The notes under the pieces: model-generated
Database searches by the model: none
What the model saw: only the letters and a program-made list of their open reading frames with translations
Told to the model about the DNA's origin: nothing
Translations under genes and position numbers: made by a program
Shown: one piece after another, positions 28,574 through 37,960 of the stretch
How the letters are laid out: each line of letters opens with the position of its first letter
Position numbering within the stretch: the stretch's first letter is position 1
Assembly: GCA_947600145.1 (NCBI GenBank)
Contig: CANQGA010000003.1
Location: 1 to 52,020, forward strand
Length of the DNA: 52,020 nucleotides
From: an uncultured Lachnospiraceae bacterium
Lineage (GTDB): Bacteria; Bacillota; Clostridia; Lachnospirales; Lachnospiraceae
Direction: 5' to 3'

Positions 28574-29844
28574 GTACTGGTCTCCCTCTCTTTCTCAATC
28601 TGCTCTTCGAAATGATGTCCCATCATCAGCACCGCCATGGGGACGTTCCCATAAAACAGGAAATACATATTTTCGGAGAAAAAGGTAACAAATAAAAATA
28701 CGCTGATCGTAAAAGCAATGATGCCCAGCGTGGTGTCGCGGGACAGAAACAGCCGGACTCTTAGGACAAACATGGCCAAAAGCCACAAAAGATATCCCCA
28801 GAACCCCTGCTCTATAAACTGCCGCAGGAAGTCATTATGAAGATCGCCCAGGATACTGCCCGAAATCCCCAGATCCAGTTCGCCTGTCTGGATCATCTTG
28901 GAAACATATCCCAGGCCCTGTCCCAGATAAAATGGGCTGAACTCGTAAAGAGAGCTGGCGTTCGTATACACAAGGGCCCTTCCCATGGTGTCGACCCCCA
29001 GCAGATCCATCAGCATCTCATAAAACCCCGACTTGATCATCCAAATATAGACAAAGCCGACAAGAACCAGCAATAGTCCCCCCAGGCTGACAAAGATCTT
29101 CCTGACGCCGTCGCGTGCAGCACGCAGAACCACGCCCGCCATCATCGCGGCGATCAGGGCCAGCAAAGCGCTCCGCTTGAATTCTACAACAAAAAACAGA
29201 GCGGCTGCCGCAAGCGCCAGAATATCCCGCCTGCGGCCCTTGTTGAACAGTATAAAATACACGATATACATACCGAAGGCATAGGTATGTCCAGTCATCT
29301 CCATACGCCTCATCATCACGCCTGTATCCATGGCACCGCTGACGATAAGCGTAATAAACTGACTGACAAACTCGCCTGCCCCTCCCCCTTCGAGCATCGC
29401 CGAGACCATCGTAATGCTGCTGCCCAGGACAAGTGCGATCAGATTATACACGATCCCTTTGTCCCCGAACAGATAGAGGGTCGACGCCGCCGTCATAACA
29501 GCCAGTATCTGATAGACGGAAAAGAACGTGCCGCGGATGATCACGTTGGGCGCTGATCGGTCTATTACCCAGACGATCAGCGAAATGAATATGTTAAGGA
29601 GAAACGGCATGCAGATCCACATCACATATTTCATCAGCAGCCACGCCCGCGGCACCCGGGGATCGACAAGAAATGCCAGGAGCGCAATTCCGATGATGCC
29701 CATGCCGAACAGATACATATACATGAACGTAAATCCGCCGATGGTCACGCCGCCAGAACTCCAGTCCAGCGCATTATACATCAGCGCCGCCAGTACCATG
29801 TAAATGGTAAAAAGCGTTCCCTTTTTTATCTTCTCCCAGGTCAT
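28564..29844 (-). CDS. O-antigen polymerase/ligase-like membrane protein (Wzy candidate)
   Basis: Multi-TM protein; LGDLHNDFLRQFIEQGFWGYLLWL, typical Wzy/WaaL-like segment. Confidence 0.8.
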   Translation of the reverse strand: MTWEKIKKGTLFTIYMVLAALMYNALDWSSGGVTIGGFTFMYMYLFGMGIIGIALLAFLVDPRVPRAWLLMKYVMWICMPFLLNIFISLIVWVIDRSAPNVIIRGTFFSVYQILAVMTAASTLYLFGDKGIVYNLIALVLGSSITMVSAMLEGGGAGEFVSQFITLIVSGAMDTGVMMRRMEMTGHTYAFGMYIVYFILFNKGRRRDILALAAAALFFVVEFKRSALLALIAAMMAGVVLRAARDGVRKIFVSLGGLLLVLVGFVYIWMIKSGFYEMLMDLLGVDTMGRALVYTNASSLYEFSPFYLGQGLGYVSKMIQTGELDLGISGSILGDLHNDFLRQFIEQGFWGYLLWLLAMFVLRVRLFLSRDTTLGIIAFTISVFLFVTFFSENMYFLFYGNVPMAVLMMGHHFEEQIEKERETSTWL

Positions 29845-29864
29845 GGATTCTCCTTACACCGCCG

Positions 29865-31919
29865 TTATCCGGCTTCCTCTATCACCGGCTCTACCTGATC
29901 CAGCGCATGAACCAGAAGCTGCTTGATCCGATAGATACCGGAGGTTCTGGATTCGGCCATCCCGCACTCATACTCAACCTTGCAGTCCGCGGCGGCATTG
30001 TAGCTCTCGGCCTCTTTTTTCAGATACTGCGCGTAATACTCCATCTGCTCCTTCGATATACCCTTTACATAGATGATATACTGTCCCACGCCGTTAAGAG
30101 CAATGAAGCAGTCGTCATTCTTCGGATAAACCTCCTTGACCATGCTGTTAAACTTCAGCATCATCTTATCCATCGCTTCCCTGCCGTAAACGACGTTCTT
30201 CTCCTGGATCCGAACGAGCCTGAGAACGACGCACCCGAAATCGTCGGGAAGTATACGTTCGGCGTAAGTATCCATGTATTTATCACAGCCGGCCCGATTG
30301 GGAAGCTCAAATTTTCTGTCCTGATATACATAGTAATCAACAATATCCCCCAACCGTCCCAGGACGACAGCAGCCGCGCAGAACATGCACAGGAAAATGA
30401 CGACTACCATGGCCGCGTACAAAAGGACCCTCTGATTGGCAATTACAATAATATTGCTGAGCAGACTGATATTGGCGGATCCGCAAAAAGCATTGTACTC
30501 CTTATTTACTTCCATCATGATCTCGTACAGACGATTGGTTTTCTCCACCAGCTCGGAGATCATGGCATCTGCCGTATCCAGAACCTCCTGAGAAGGTGCC
30601 GCATAAGCAACGGTTACAGCCGGACGCGCCTCCGCAGCCGTTTCTCCCGCGCCTTCTGCGGGAGCCTCTGCCACTTCTTCGCTTTCGGCAGGAACCGCTG
30701 TCTCTTCTTCGTCTTCCGCAGGGGCCGCTGTCTTTTCTTCGCCTTCCGCAGGGGCCGCTGTTTCTTCTTCGCCTTCAGCCGAAGCCTCTGCTTCTTCGAT
30801 CCCCTGTATGTTCAGAGCGGTCCCGATATCTGCGCCGTCTCTGTAGATCCCGAGTATGTACTCGCAATAGGCCACCTCAATAAGCGCCCACTCATAGTCT
30901 TCCTGATCCTCGATATAATTCTTCATCAGGACATCGTATTCGACCGTCTGATCGATCCGCTTCTGGTTTTGGTCCCCTCCGTCCCTTGCATCATGAACGT
31001 CGTCCAGAATATACTCATAGGTAATGTCGGTATTTCCGGACTCTCTCATCATCTCCACATAAGAATCGATCACCCGTTCGATCGCGGCAATCTTAGTCCT
31101 GCTGGCGTTATTGTCCAGCCCATAATCCTCTATTCGGTTCTCATACTTGGCAATCAGGGCGTCCCTGTTTTTCGTCACCCTGTTGCTCAGAATATAGGCA
31201 TAAATGTTGGACAGCTCCACATCCTTCAAATAAGAGAATTCCCGATACAGATCCATGAAGGAATAACCGTTCGCCGCCGCGCGGAACGTATTATTCTCAC
31301 TAAAGCCTTCGCTGGTGCTCGCCATGACGCCGTCCAGAGATTTCTCCAGGATCTCCGCCATTTCCAGATAATCGTAATTTCTTTCATTCAGGCCTGAAAT
31401 ATCGTTTGCCGCCATCAGGTTGTTAATATGCTTCTCCCCATAATTCTCAATATAAATATTCAGAAGATTATCCAGTATCTGCCGTGCAAAAGCCTGCGGA
31501 TTATCGGAATCCGACTGACGGGCCGTAAAAGAGACATAATATCTTGTAGGCTGGGAGGTAGACTGCTCGCCGGTAGCATTCACCGCTTCCTGGATCGCCT
31601 TATCCTCATCCGTCACGATCCCCGTTACCGTTACCCGGGAACGCAGCTCATCCAGGTTATACTCGTTGTAATCCAGCCCCATCTCTTCAAAAACACGGGT
31701 CATAGCCTGAGAAGAATAAATCTCCGACACATCGATCTCGCTTCCGTCCGGCGCGTAGCCCTCGGCCGCGCGGTTATTCGTATAACTGATTACCGCGGAC
31801 GCCGTGTAAGTCTGGTTCGACTGCATATACAGAAAGAAAACCAGTCCGGCCAAAAGAGACAAAACGACGATCGGTATTTGATACTTCTTAATATATTCTA
31901 AAATACGAAATCTTTTCAT
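29865..31919 (-). CDS. Wzz-like chain-length determinant with C-terminal degenerate GGDEF-like domain
   Basis: N-terminal TM, coiled extracellular region, second TM (VLLYAAMVVVIFLCMFCAAAVVL), then LPNRAGCDKYMD...VLRLVRIQEKNVVYGREAMDKMMLKFNSMVKEVYPKNDDCFIALNGVGQYIIYVKG. Confidence 0.75.
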   Translation of the reverse strand: MKRFRILEYIKKYQIPIVVLSLLAGLVFFLYMQSNQTYTASAVISYTNNRAAEGYAPDGSEIDVSEIYSSQAMTRVFEEMGLDYNEYNLDELRSRVTVTGIVTDEDKAIQEAVNATGEQSTSQPTRYYVSFTARQSDSDNPQAFARQILDNLLNIYIENYGEKHINNLMAANDISGLNERNYDYLEMAEILEKSLDGVMASTSEGFSENNTFRAAANGYSFMDLYREFSYLKDVELSNIYAYILSNRVTKNRDALIAKYENRIEDYGLDNNASRTKIAAIERVIDSYVEMMRESGNTDITYEYILDDVHDARDGGDQNQKRIDQTVEYDVLMKNYIEDQEDYEWALIEVAYCEYILGIYRDGADIGTALNIQGIEEAEASAEGEEETAAPAEGEEKTAAPAEDEEETAVPAESEEVAEAPAEGAGETAAEARPAVTVAYAAPSQEVLDTADAMISELVEKTNRLYEIMMEVNKEYNAFCGSANISLLSNIIVIANQRVLLYAAMVVVIFLCMFCAAAVVLGRLGDIVDYYVYQDRKFELPNRAGCDKYMDTYAERILPDDFGCVVLRLVRIQEKNVVYGREAMDKMMLKFNSMVKEVYPKNDDCFIALNGVGQYIIYVKGISKEQMEYYAQYLKKEAESYNAAADCKVEYECGMAESRTSGIYRIKQLLVHALDQVEPVIEEAG
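30661..30800. repeat. 30-bp in-frame tandem repeat inside the Wzz-like gene (about 4.7 units)
   Basis: Units start at 30661, 30691, 30721, 30751 and 30781 (partial); encode E-x-E-E-x-A-A-P-A-E type decapeptides. Confidence 0.95.
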
Positions 31920-33394
31920 CTTCTGTTTTCCTCCACCGCTTCCCCTTCTCTGTTCCCTTTGTCTTCTTTCGCGTGTTTCCTTTTTCTGTTTTTCTTCCGC
32001 GCAGTGCCTCCATAGGCTTCCGCCACGTAGGAAGCGGAATCATTTCTTCCCTTCAGCGCTATGATCAGTATGCATAACGCTACGGCGAAAATAACCGCGT
32101 GTATGACGGCGCTCCTGATCTCAGCCCCGGTACTGACCGCGCGGCCGGAAACAACGCTCACATAATCATTGGTCGTCTTCCTGTCATAATCCGCCAGCGT
32201 GTCCTCGAGAAGCTTTGCGAAAACCTGATACTCGCTTTTCAGAGATTCCAGCATCTCTTCTGCCTGCGCGGCCTGCGCGCTTACATCGCCGGCGGCCTGC
32301 ATCTGCGTGATGGCGTAATCATTAGACTGCATATTCCGCTGCCGTTTAGCGGCGGACTGCATGGACTCCTCCGCGTTCTCAGCAAAATAATCGACGCCTA
32401 TCTTTGTTCTGGACATATAAAACTCCCCGTCCAGATCCTCGCTGGGAATCAGTACGATCGTGGCCATATCCCTGTCATATCGGTCAATGGCAGCCAGATT
32501 GATATTGTGGGTCGCGATATCCTTCAGATACGCCTTGTGGGTGATCGTATTATCATAGTTCAGTTTTGCCACGTACTGATCGGCGTTTTTGGCAAGGCCG
32601 TTCGAGAGAATAAACGCCCGAAAGCCTTCCAGCTGTACGTCCCGGAAGGTCTTGACCTTCTCTGTAATAGAATCAAATGTTTCTCCCGTCGTCACAGACT
32701 GAAAAGCGGCAGCCTCAGCCGACATCGCGTAAGCATAATCCGAGATATCTTCCGCCTTTCTGTCAAACAGCTCGACGATATCCAGATAATCCATATTGTC
32801 CAATTCGGAAAAATCCATCGTCAGGACGTTCGTCTTTCTGGAATACGAGTTGATAAATTCGCGGCGGTATACCTGGGCCACCGAATCCACCACGTCCGCT
32901 GGCTTTAAGTGCAGCGTATTATTATCTGCCTCATAGGTCAGCTGGTATTCCGTTGACATGTATACCTGATTGGTAGATATGGAATCTCCGGCATTCAGAG
33001 GCGTTACCTGAAAGCAGCGTTTCAGGTCGTCCGCGGTGACATTTTTCAGATTTCCCTCCGTGATCGCTTTTTCCAGAATCTCGTCGGAAAGAAGCTCTGA
33101 AATATTAAATCTCGTTCTGTTCGGATTCAGGCCGCTGGAAGCTTCCGGATAATTAAATCCGATGATCACCGACGCCAGCATCGCTGTCTGCGTCTGTTCT
33201 GTTTTCAGACAGATCACCCCATACGCTCCCGCGGCTATAACGATCAGTATCAGCCACCTCTTCAATGTGCGGATGCCGTTTCTGATCCGTCTGAGAAGAT
33301 TCTCCTCGTGACGCAGAAAAAGGATCAGCGCGCACAGGATTATCACCGCCGGAATAGCCGCCAAAATATACTCGAAATATCGAATGTTCTCCAT
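31916..33394 (-). CDS. Second Wzz-like chain-length determinant, no GGDEF-like domain, basic cytoplasmic tail
   Basis: Two TM segments bracketing an extracellular helical domain; tail RKKNRKRKHAKEDKGNREGE; ATGA coupling with the next gene. Confidence 0.7.
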   Translation of the reverse strand: MENIRYFEYILAAIPAVIILCALILFLRHEENLLRRIRNGIRTLKRWLILIVIAAGAYGVICLKTEQTQTAMLASVIIGFNYPEASSGLNPNRTRFNISELLSDEILEKAITEGNLKNVTADDLKRCFQVTPLNAGDSISTNQVYMSTEYQLTYEADNNTLHLKPADVVDSVAQVYRREFINSYSRKTNVLTMDFSELDNMDYLDIVELFDRKAEDISDYAYAMSAEAAAFQSVTTGETFDSITEKVKTFRDVQLEGFRAFILSNGLAKNADQYVAKLNYDNTITHKAYLKDIATHNINLAAIDRYDRDMATIVLIPSEDLDGEFYMSRTKIGVDYFAENAEESMQSAAKRQRNMQSNDYAITQMQAAGDVSAQAAQAEEMLESLKSEYQVFAKLLEDTLADYDRKTTNDYVSVVSGRAVSTGAEIRSAVIHAVIFAVALCILIIALKGRNDSASYVAEAYGGTARKKNRKRKHAKEDKGNREGEAVEENRR

Positions 33395-33413
33395 ATATAA
33401 CCACTCCTTTCTC

Positions 33414-34310
33414 CTATGAACGGCTGATATCTATTACAACAAGCTCCGGCCTGTTGTTGATCCGCGGCAAATGCCCATGACCGCCCAGCCCTCTGCTCAC
33501 GATCAGAATCCCATGCGCCAGGGAAAATTCGCCGTAACAATACTTCGGGAAAAAGCCTTCATCCACATGAAACAGGCCTCTTCCGTCGGGAAGCCGTATC
33601 TGGCCCCCGTGAAAATGTCCCGCGACGCCCAGATCAAAATCCACATCCGCCAGACAGTCGTAATAAAGAGCCGGAAAATGCGTGAGCAGAAGCTTAAAGC
33701 CTTCCTTTTTCTCAAAGGCGGATACGGCATCCCCGGCGACCTCTTCATAATCGTCCGTCTCGGCCGTCACTCCCATGATCTCAAAAGGATTTCCCTTTAT
33801 CGTGGCGCTTACGGAGTTATTATACAGAACTGTCACGCCCTTCTCCCAGAGCGCCGCGTCCAAAGCTACCCGGTGGCTGCCGCCCGCATACTCCAGGGTT
33901 CCCTCATTGTTGCCGAATACGTAATAAACCGGCGCCATTTTGAGAAGCTTTCCGCACAGATCCGTTGCGATCGTTATGTTCGGGTCATCTCCGTTGACCA
34001 TGTCTCCGGCCATTACGATCAGGTCCGGCTCCAGCTGTTCGATCTTTTCCACCAGCTCGCGGTTGGCCCGCCCGAATTCATGGTTATGCAGATCTGCCAG
34101 CAGGACGATCCGAACCGGCTCCTGGATCTTGCCGGAAGTCACCTGGTAAAAGGTCGTCTCCAGGGTATCGTCGTCCGAACATATCCATATAACGATTCCG
34201 AAGGTCAGAACCGCCGCCGCTAAAACCAGAATTACCGAAAGGCAGCCTCCAAAGCGCCGTTTTCTTCTTTTCTCAATTCCATATTTCCCGTCCATCACAT
34301 TCGTTCCCAT
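33414..34310 (-). CDS. Membrane-anchored calcineurin-like metallophosphoesterase
   Basis: VLLADLHNHEFGRAN, DLIVMAGDMVNGDD, YVFGNNEG, LLLTHFPALY, GVAGHFHGGQIRLP. Confidence 0.93.
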   Translation of the reverse strand: MGTNVMDGKYGIEKRRKRRFGGCLSVILVLAAAVLTFGIVIWICSDDDTLETTFYQVTSGKIQEPVRIVLLADLHNHEFGRANRELVEKIEQLEPDLIVMAGDMVNGDDPNITIATDLCGKLLKMAPVYYVFGNNEGTLEYAGGSHRVALDAALWEKGVTVLYNNSVSATIKGNPFEIMGVTAETDDYEEVAGDAVSAFEKKEGFKLLLTHFPALYYDCLADVDFDLGVAGHFHGGQIRLPDGRGLFHVDEGFFPKYCYGEFSLAHGILIVSRGLGGHGHLPRINNRPELVVIDISRS

Positions 34311-34355
34311 TTCCCTTCATTATCCTGTTCTCTTTTCTTGCCCCTGTCAATGCGC

Positions 34356-35771
34356 CTAAAACTGCGCATAGATAAATGCGCTGTCTCCTATATACGCGAA
34401 CACCGTCGTCAGCAGGATAAAGCAGCAAAGTATCACGCGGCTGCCAAATCTGCTTAAGTCAAGAGGGCGCCAGATATCATTTCCCCGATTATAACGGACG
34501 GCGGCCAGCTCCGTTAGCAAAAGACCCATTCCAAAAATAACGGCATATACATATACATAATAGATTCCCGGGGCCCATGTGAAGATCCGCCGCAGGATCA
34601 GAATCGTCTTCCCGAAATCATTGGCCCTGAAAGGGATCCAGAGAACCGCAACCACACAAAAATTAAGGAACACGGAAAATACATGGCGCGCCTTCCCCCA
34701 CGCCGCTGAGGCTGTTTTCTTTCCCTTCCGTTTTCTCTGAAACACCCTGCTGACAGCCGAAACTGCACCGTGAAGTGCTCCCCACACCACGAAGGACCAA
34801 CTGGCCCCATGCCAGAGGCCGCTTAAAAGCATGGTCAGGAACAGATTCCGATAAGTCCTTGCTTCCCCTTTTCGGTTTCCGCCCAGGGGAATGTAGACAT
34901 AATCGCGAAACCAGCCGGACAGACTGATATGCCACCTTCTCCAAAACTCAGAAGGGTTTGCCGCCAGATAGGGCAGATTAAAGTTTCTCCCCAGATCAAA
35001 ACCGAGGATACGGGCAGCGCCGATCGCCATATCCGAATATCCTGCAAAGTCATAATAGATCTGAAGGGCGTAGGCGAGCACTGCCGTCAGGAGACTGATA
35101 CCGCTGTAAGCGCTCGGAGCGGCGTAAACCGTATCCACGCAGACGCCGAGTCTGTCCGCGACCACCATTTTCTTAAAAAGGCCCATCAGAAACCTCTGTC
35201 CTCCCCAGGACAGGTTCTCCCACGTGAGTTCATGGTCCGTCTCAAGCTGCGGAAAAAAATCGCGGGCCTTTACAATGGGACCTGACACGATCTGCGGGAA
35301 AAATCCGATATACAAAAGCACCTTGCGCAGGGAAGCCTCCGCCTTCATTTTCCCCATATAAACATCGGCCAGATAGCTTATGGCCTGAAAGCTGTAAAAT
35401 GACAGGCCGAGCGGCAGCAGAAGCCCCATCGTCGCCCGGGGAAGCCCAAAGGCTGCGGTAAACGTATCCACGAAAAAATCCGCATATTTGAATATGCCAA
35501 GCACCAGCAGGTCCAGGCAGATTCCCAGGGTCAGCCACATTTTTTTCTTCTTCCCGTTCGCGCCGGACTTCTGGCCGATCTCTAAACCGCACTTCCACAT
35601 AGCGAGGGAAATGCCCGCAAGAAGCGCCAAAAACCTCCAGTCGCCGGCGGCATAGAAAACATAACTGGCTCCCAGCAGGACCAGCTGATGAGTTTTGGCC
35701 CCTCTGGTCAGCTTCATGACCAGAAGAAGGATCAGAAAAAATATCCCGAATCTGACTGACAGAAAACTCAC
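34356..35771 (-). CDS. MBOAT family O-acyltransferase (AlgI/DltB-like)
   Basis: LPLGLSFYSFQAISYLADVYMGK, DFAGYSDMAIGAARILGFDLGRNFNLPYLAANPSEFWRRWHISLSGWFRDYVYIPLGGNRKG, LSGLWHGASW. Confidence 0.97.
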   Translation of the reverse strand: MSFLSVRFGIFFLILLLVMKLTRGAKTHQLVLLGASYVFYAAGDWRFLALLAGISLAMWKCGLEIGQKSGANGKKKKMWLTLGICLDLLVLGIFKYADFFVDTFTAAFGLPRATMGLLLPLGLSFYSFQAISYLADVYMGKMKAEASLRKVLLYIGFFPQIVSGPIVKARDFFPQLETDHELTWENLSWGGQRFLMGLFKKMVVADRLGVCVDTVYAAPSAYSGISLLTAVLAYALQIYYDFAGYSDMAIGAARILGFDLGRNFNLPYLAANPSEFWRRWHISLSGWFRDYVYIPLGGNRKGEARTYRNLFLTMLLSGLWHGASWSFVVWGALHGAVSAVSRVFQRKRKGKKTASAAWGKARHVFSVFLNFCVVAVLWIPFRANDFGKTILILRRIFTWAPGIYYVYVYAVIFGMGLLLTELAAVRYNRGNDIWRPLDLSRFGSRVILCCFILLTTVFAYIGDSAFIYAQF

Positions 35772-36778
35772 TGCCCGTTCCTCCCGACTAGTATTTTATA
35801 CAGTTCCTCCGCCATAACACGATGTCCGGCCTCACTGAAATGACCTTTTCCCATCGCCGAATTCATAAAACCGTAAGGGACCGAATAATCCTCCGCGTAT
35901 GCGTCCAGGATCGCCTGGGTGGCGTCCATAAATATGATCCCGTTCTCCCTGCACAGCCTGACAAACACTTCCGTCTCCTCATAACGATCCGGGCTGAGAG
36001 AACCGTCCTCACAAATGGTCACGTCCGGATGATACGCGATGATCAGCGTTCCGCCAAATTCTTCCCGCAGCATTTTAAGGACCTGCTCCAATCGGTCGGA
36101 ATAAGACTCCTCGGCGTCTCCTTCCGCTAGTTCCTCTTCCTCGGACTGTTTCTTTTTCACGGTCTCCGCCTGCCTTTTCAGAATATTCAGAAGCGGCAGC
36201 GCCTCTTTTACCCTCATGGTAAACCGCTTGACCGGAGAAAGCGTCTCCAGTATATTCTCACCGTTCTGGCTTTCATCATATCCTCTCTGGTTCAGCGCTT
36301 CCTCCAGCTCCTCATCGGAAAAAGAGGTTTTGCCGGTCTCGATCACGATCGTCCCTGCATCCGGAAATTCCCCTGTCACAGCCTGAAAGCCGGCGGCAAT
36401 ATCCGGAAAATAATAACCTTCCTGAGACACATTGTATACAAATGACGGGGACAGCATATCATTCAAAAGATCCGTATATCTCTTTCCGTTTTCTACTTCC
36501 TTTCCCTGGGTAAAGGACGCCCCGACAACGACGCAGTATCCTGGCCCGTCCGGAAGACAATCGTTTAGATATCCCTTGCTGTCGACACGATAATGGCCGC
36601 GTCCCTCCATTCCCGCAACCAGCACCGCGCCTGGATCCCAGATGGCCAGCGTCGCGCCGCCTTCCCGATCGATCCATCCGGGCTGGACCTCATACAAAAA
36701 CATAGCCGCATTACATATGCAGAATGCCGTTATAAACGCCGCGACCCATGAAACAGCCTGCCTGACCCATTTTCCCAT
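35768..36778 (-). CDS. SGNH-like/AlgJ-type accessory protein paired with the MBOAT
   Basis: N-terminal TM; YCVVVGASFTQGKEV block I; GHFSEAGHRVMAEEL; 4-nt overlap with the MBOAT gene. Confidence 0.7.
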   Translation of the reverse strand: MGKWVRQAVSWVAAFITAFCICNAAMFLYEVQPGWIDREGGATLAIWDPGAVLVAGMEGRGHYRVDSKGYLNDCLPDGPGYCVVVGASFTQGKEVENGKRYTDLLNDMLSPSFVYNVSQEGYYFPDIAAGFQAVTGEFPDAGTIVIETGKTSFSDEELEEALNQRGYDESQNGENILETLSPVKRFTMRVKEALPLLNILKRQAETVKKKQSEEEELAEGDAEESYSDRLEQVLKMLREEFGGTLIIAYHPDVTICEDGSLSPDRYEETEVFVRLCRENGIIFMDATQAILDAYAEDYSVPYGFMNSAMGKGHFSEAGHRVMAEELYKILVGRNGQ

Positions 36779-36796
36779 AGAGTTCTATTCCTTCCG

Positions 36797-37906
36797 TTAA
36801 TAAACGTTAAAAAGCCTTTTCATAACGATTCCCATGATCCGTATGCGGTTCGCCAGCCGCAGGATCAGGAGCGGAACGGCAAAGCTCAGCACAACACAGA
36901 TCCCATATGCCGCGATCATCGGCCATCCCAGGCCATTATACAGAACCGTTCCAACAAAAGCGCAACAGAAGGGCTGATGAAGCAAATAAATAACATAAGA
37001 TTTTTTCCCTGCATACACCAGCCAGGAAAGATGTCCCTCCAAATGGACTGCCGCCCGCAGGAAGCTGACGCTCACCCCGAATCTGGCGGCCGCAACCAAT
37101 GTATACCTGACCCATCCAAAGAAACCGCTGTCTCCGATGCCCAGGTTAAAGGCAGCGTTCGCAGCTTCCACTGCCAGTATCGCCCAGGACGCCAGGCAGC
37201 AGAGTCTGACAAGAGGAGCCTTCCCGTAAAGGATATTCCTGTGAGAAAGCAGTACCGCGCCGCACACAAAATAAATAAGGTAACCTGTCAGATAAACCCC
37301 CAAAGCCGGCATATGAATCTCATGAAAATCCGCGTAGCCAAGATACCAGCACAGGGCGGCGGAAACAGGCAGCAGGATCCTCCAGTCGACCGAAAGCCTT
37401 TCGCTTATCGCCTGCCACCAGAATATTCCCAGTGAAAACAGGAATAGCATCCAGATATACCAGAGATGCTGCGCATATGGATTCTCCGCCAGAAACGTCC
37501 TGATCAGATAATCCTTCACTCCGCACGGCGCGTAAGAAGAGCCTTCCAGGATCCGGCTGAAAGCCGGAATCTGGTAAGCAGTCATAAAGCATGCGTATAT
37601 TACCAGACTGTAGACCAGAAGCGGAATCAGAAGAGTCCTGACGCGTCCGGCCGTATATCGGGCTTTCTCTGACAGATGCCGGCTGCCTGAGACAGAATAG
37701 GTAAGACCGGATATCGTCCAGAAAACCGGCATATGAAACAGGTAGATCAGCCTGTATATGTATTCACAGACCATGCTTGACGCCCTCATCTCATCCCGAA
37801 AGGCGTGGCCCAGAACCACAAAAACGATTCCGATCCCCTTTGCCAGGTCTATCCATTCAAAATACTGTTTCGTATCGGTCTTTCCCATCTTCATCCAACC
37901 CCGCAC
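36797..37906 (-). CDS. Acyltransferase family 3 protein
   Basis: YFEWIDLAKGIGIVFVVLGHAFRDEM, multi-TM. Confidence 0.9.
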   Translation of the reverse strand: MRGWMKMGKTDTKQYFEWIDLAKGIGIVFVVLGHAFRDEMRASSMVCEYIYRLIYLFHMPVFWTISGLTYSVSGSRHLSEKARYTAGRVRTLLIPLLVYSLVIYACFMTAYQIPAFSRILEGSSYAPCGVKDYLIRTFLAENPYAQHLWYIWMLFLFSLGIFWWQAISERLSVDWRILLPVSAALCWYLGYADFHEIHMPALGVYLTGYLIYFVCGAVLLSHRNILYGKAPLVRLCCLASWAILAVEAANAAFNLGIGDSGFFGWVRYTLVAAARFGVSVSFLRAAVHLEGHLSWLVYAGKKSYVIYLLHQPFCCAFVGTVLYNGLGWPMIAAYGICVVLSFAVPLLILRLANRIRIMGIVMKRLFNVY

Positions 37907-37960
37907 GAAATTTAACCGGATACTATATATGCTTTCCTGCTAATCCGTTTTCAGATCCGG

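Noticed and set aside
29865-30315. Active diguanylate cyclase
   Set aside because: Signature is NGVGQ rather than GGDEF and metal-binding Asp positions are missing, so catalysis is unlikely.
30661-30800. Repeat as a CRISPR array
   Set aside because: Contiguous 30-bp coding repeats with no spacers.
29907-31397. 496-aa plus-strand ORF
   Set aside because: Antisense of the Wzz-like gene, made long by the 30-bp repeat; no plausible domain.
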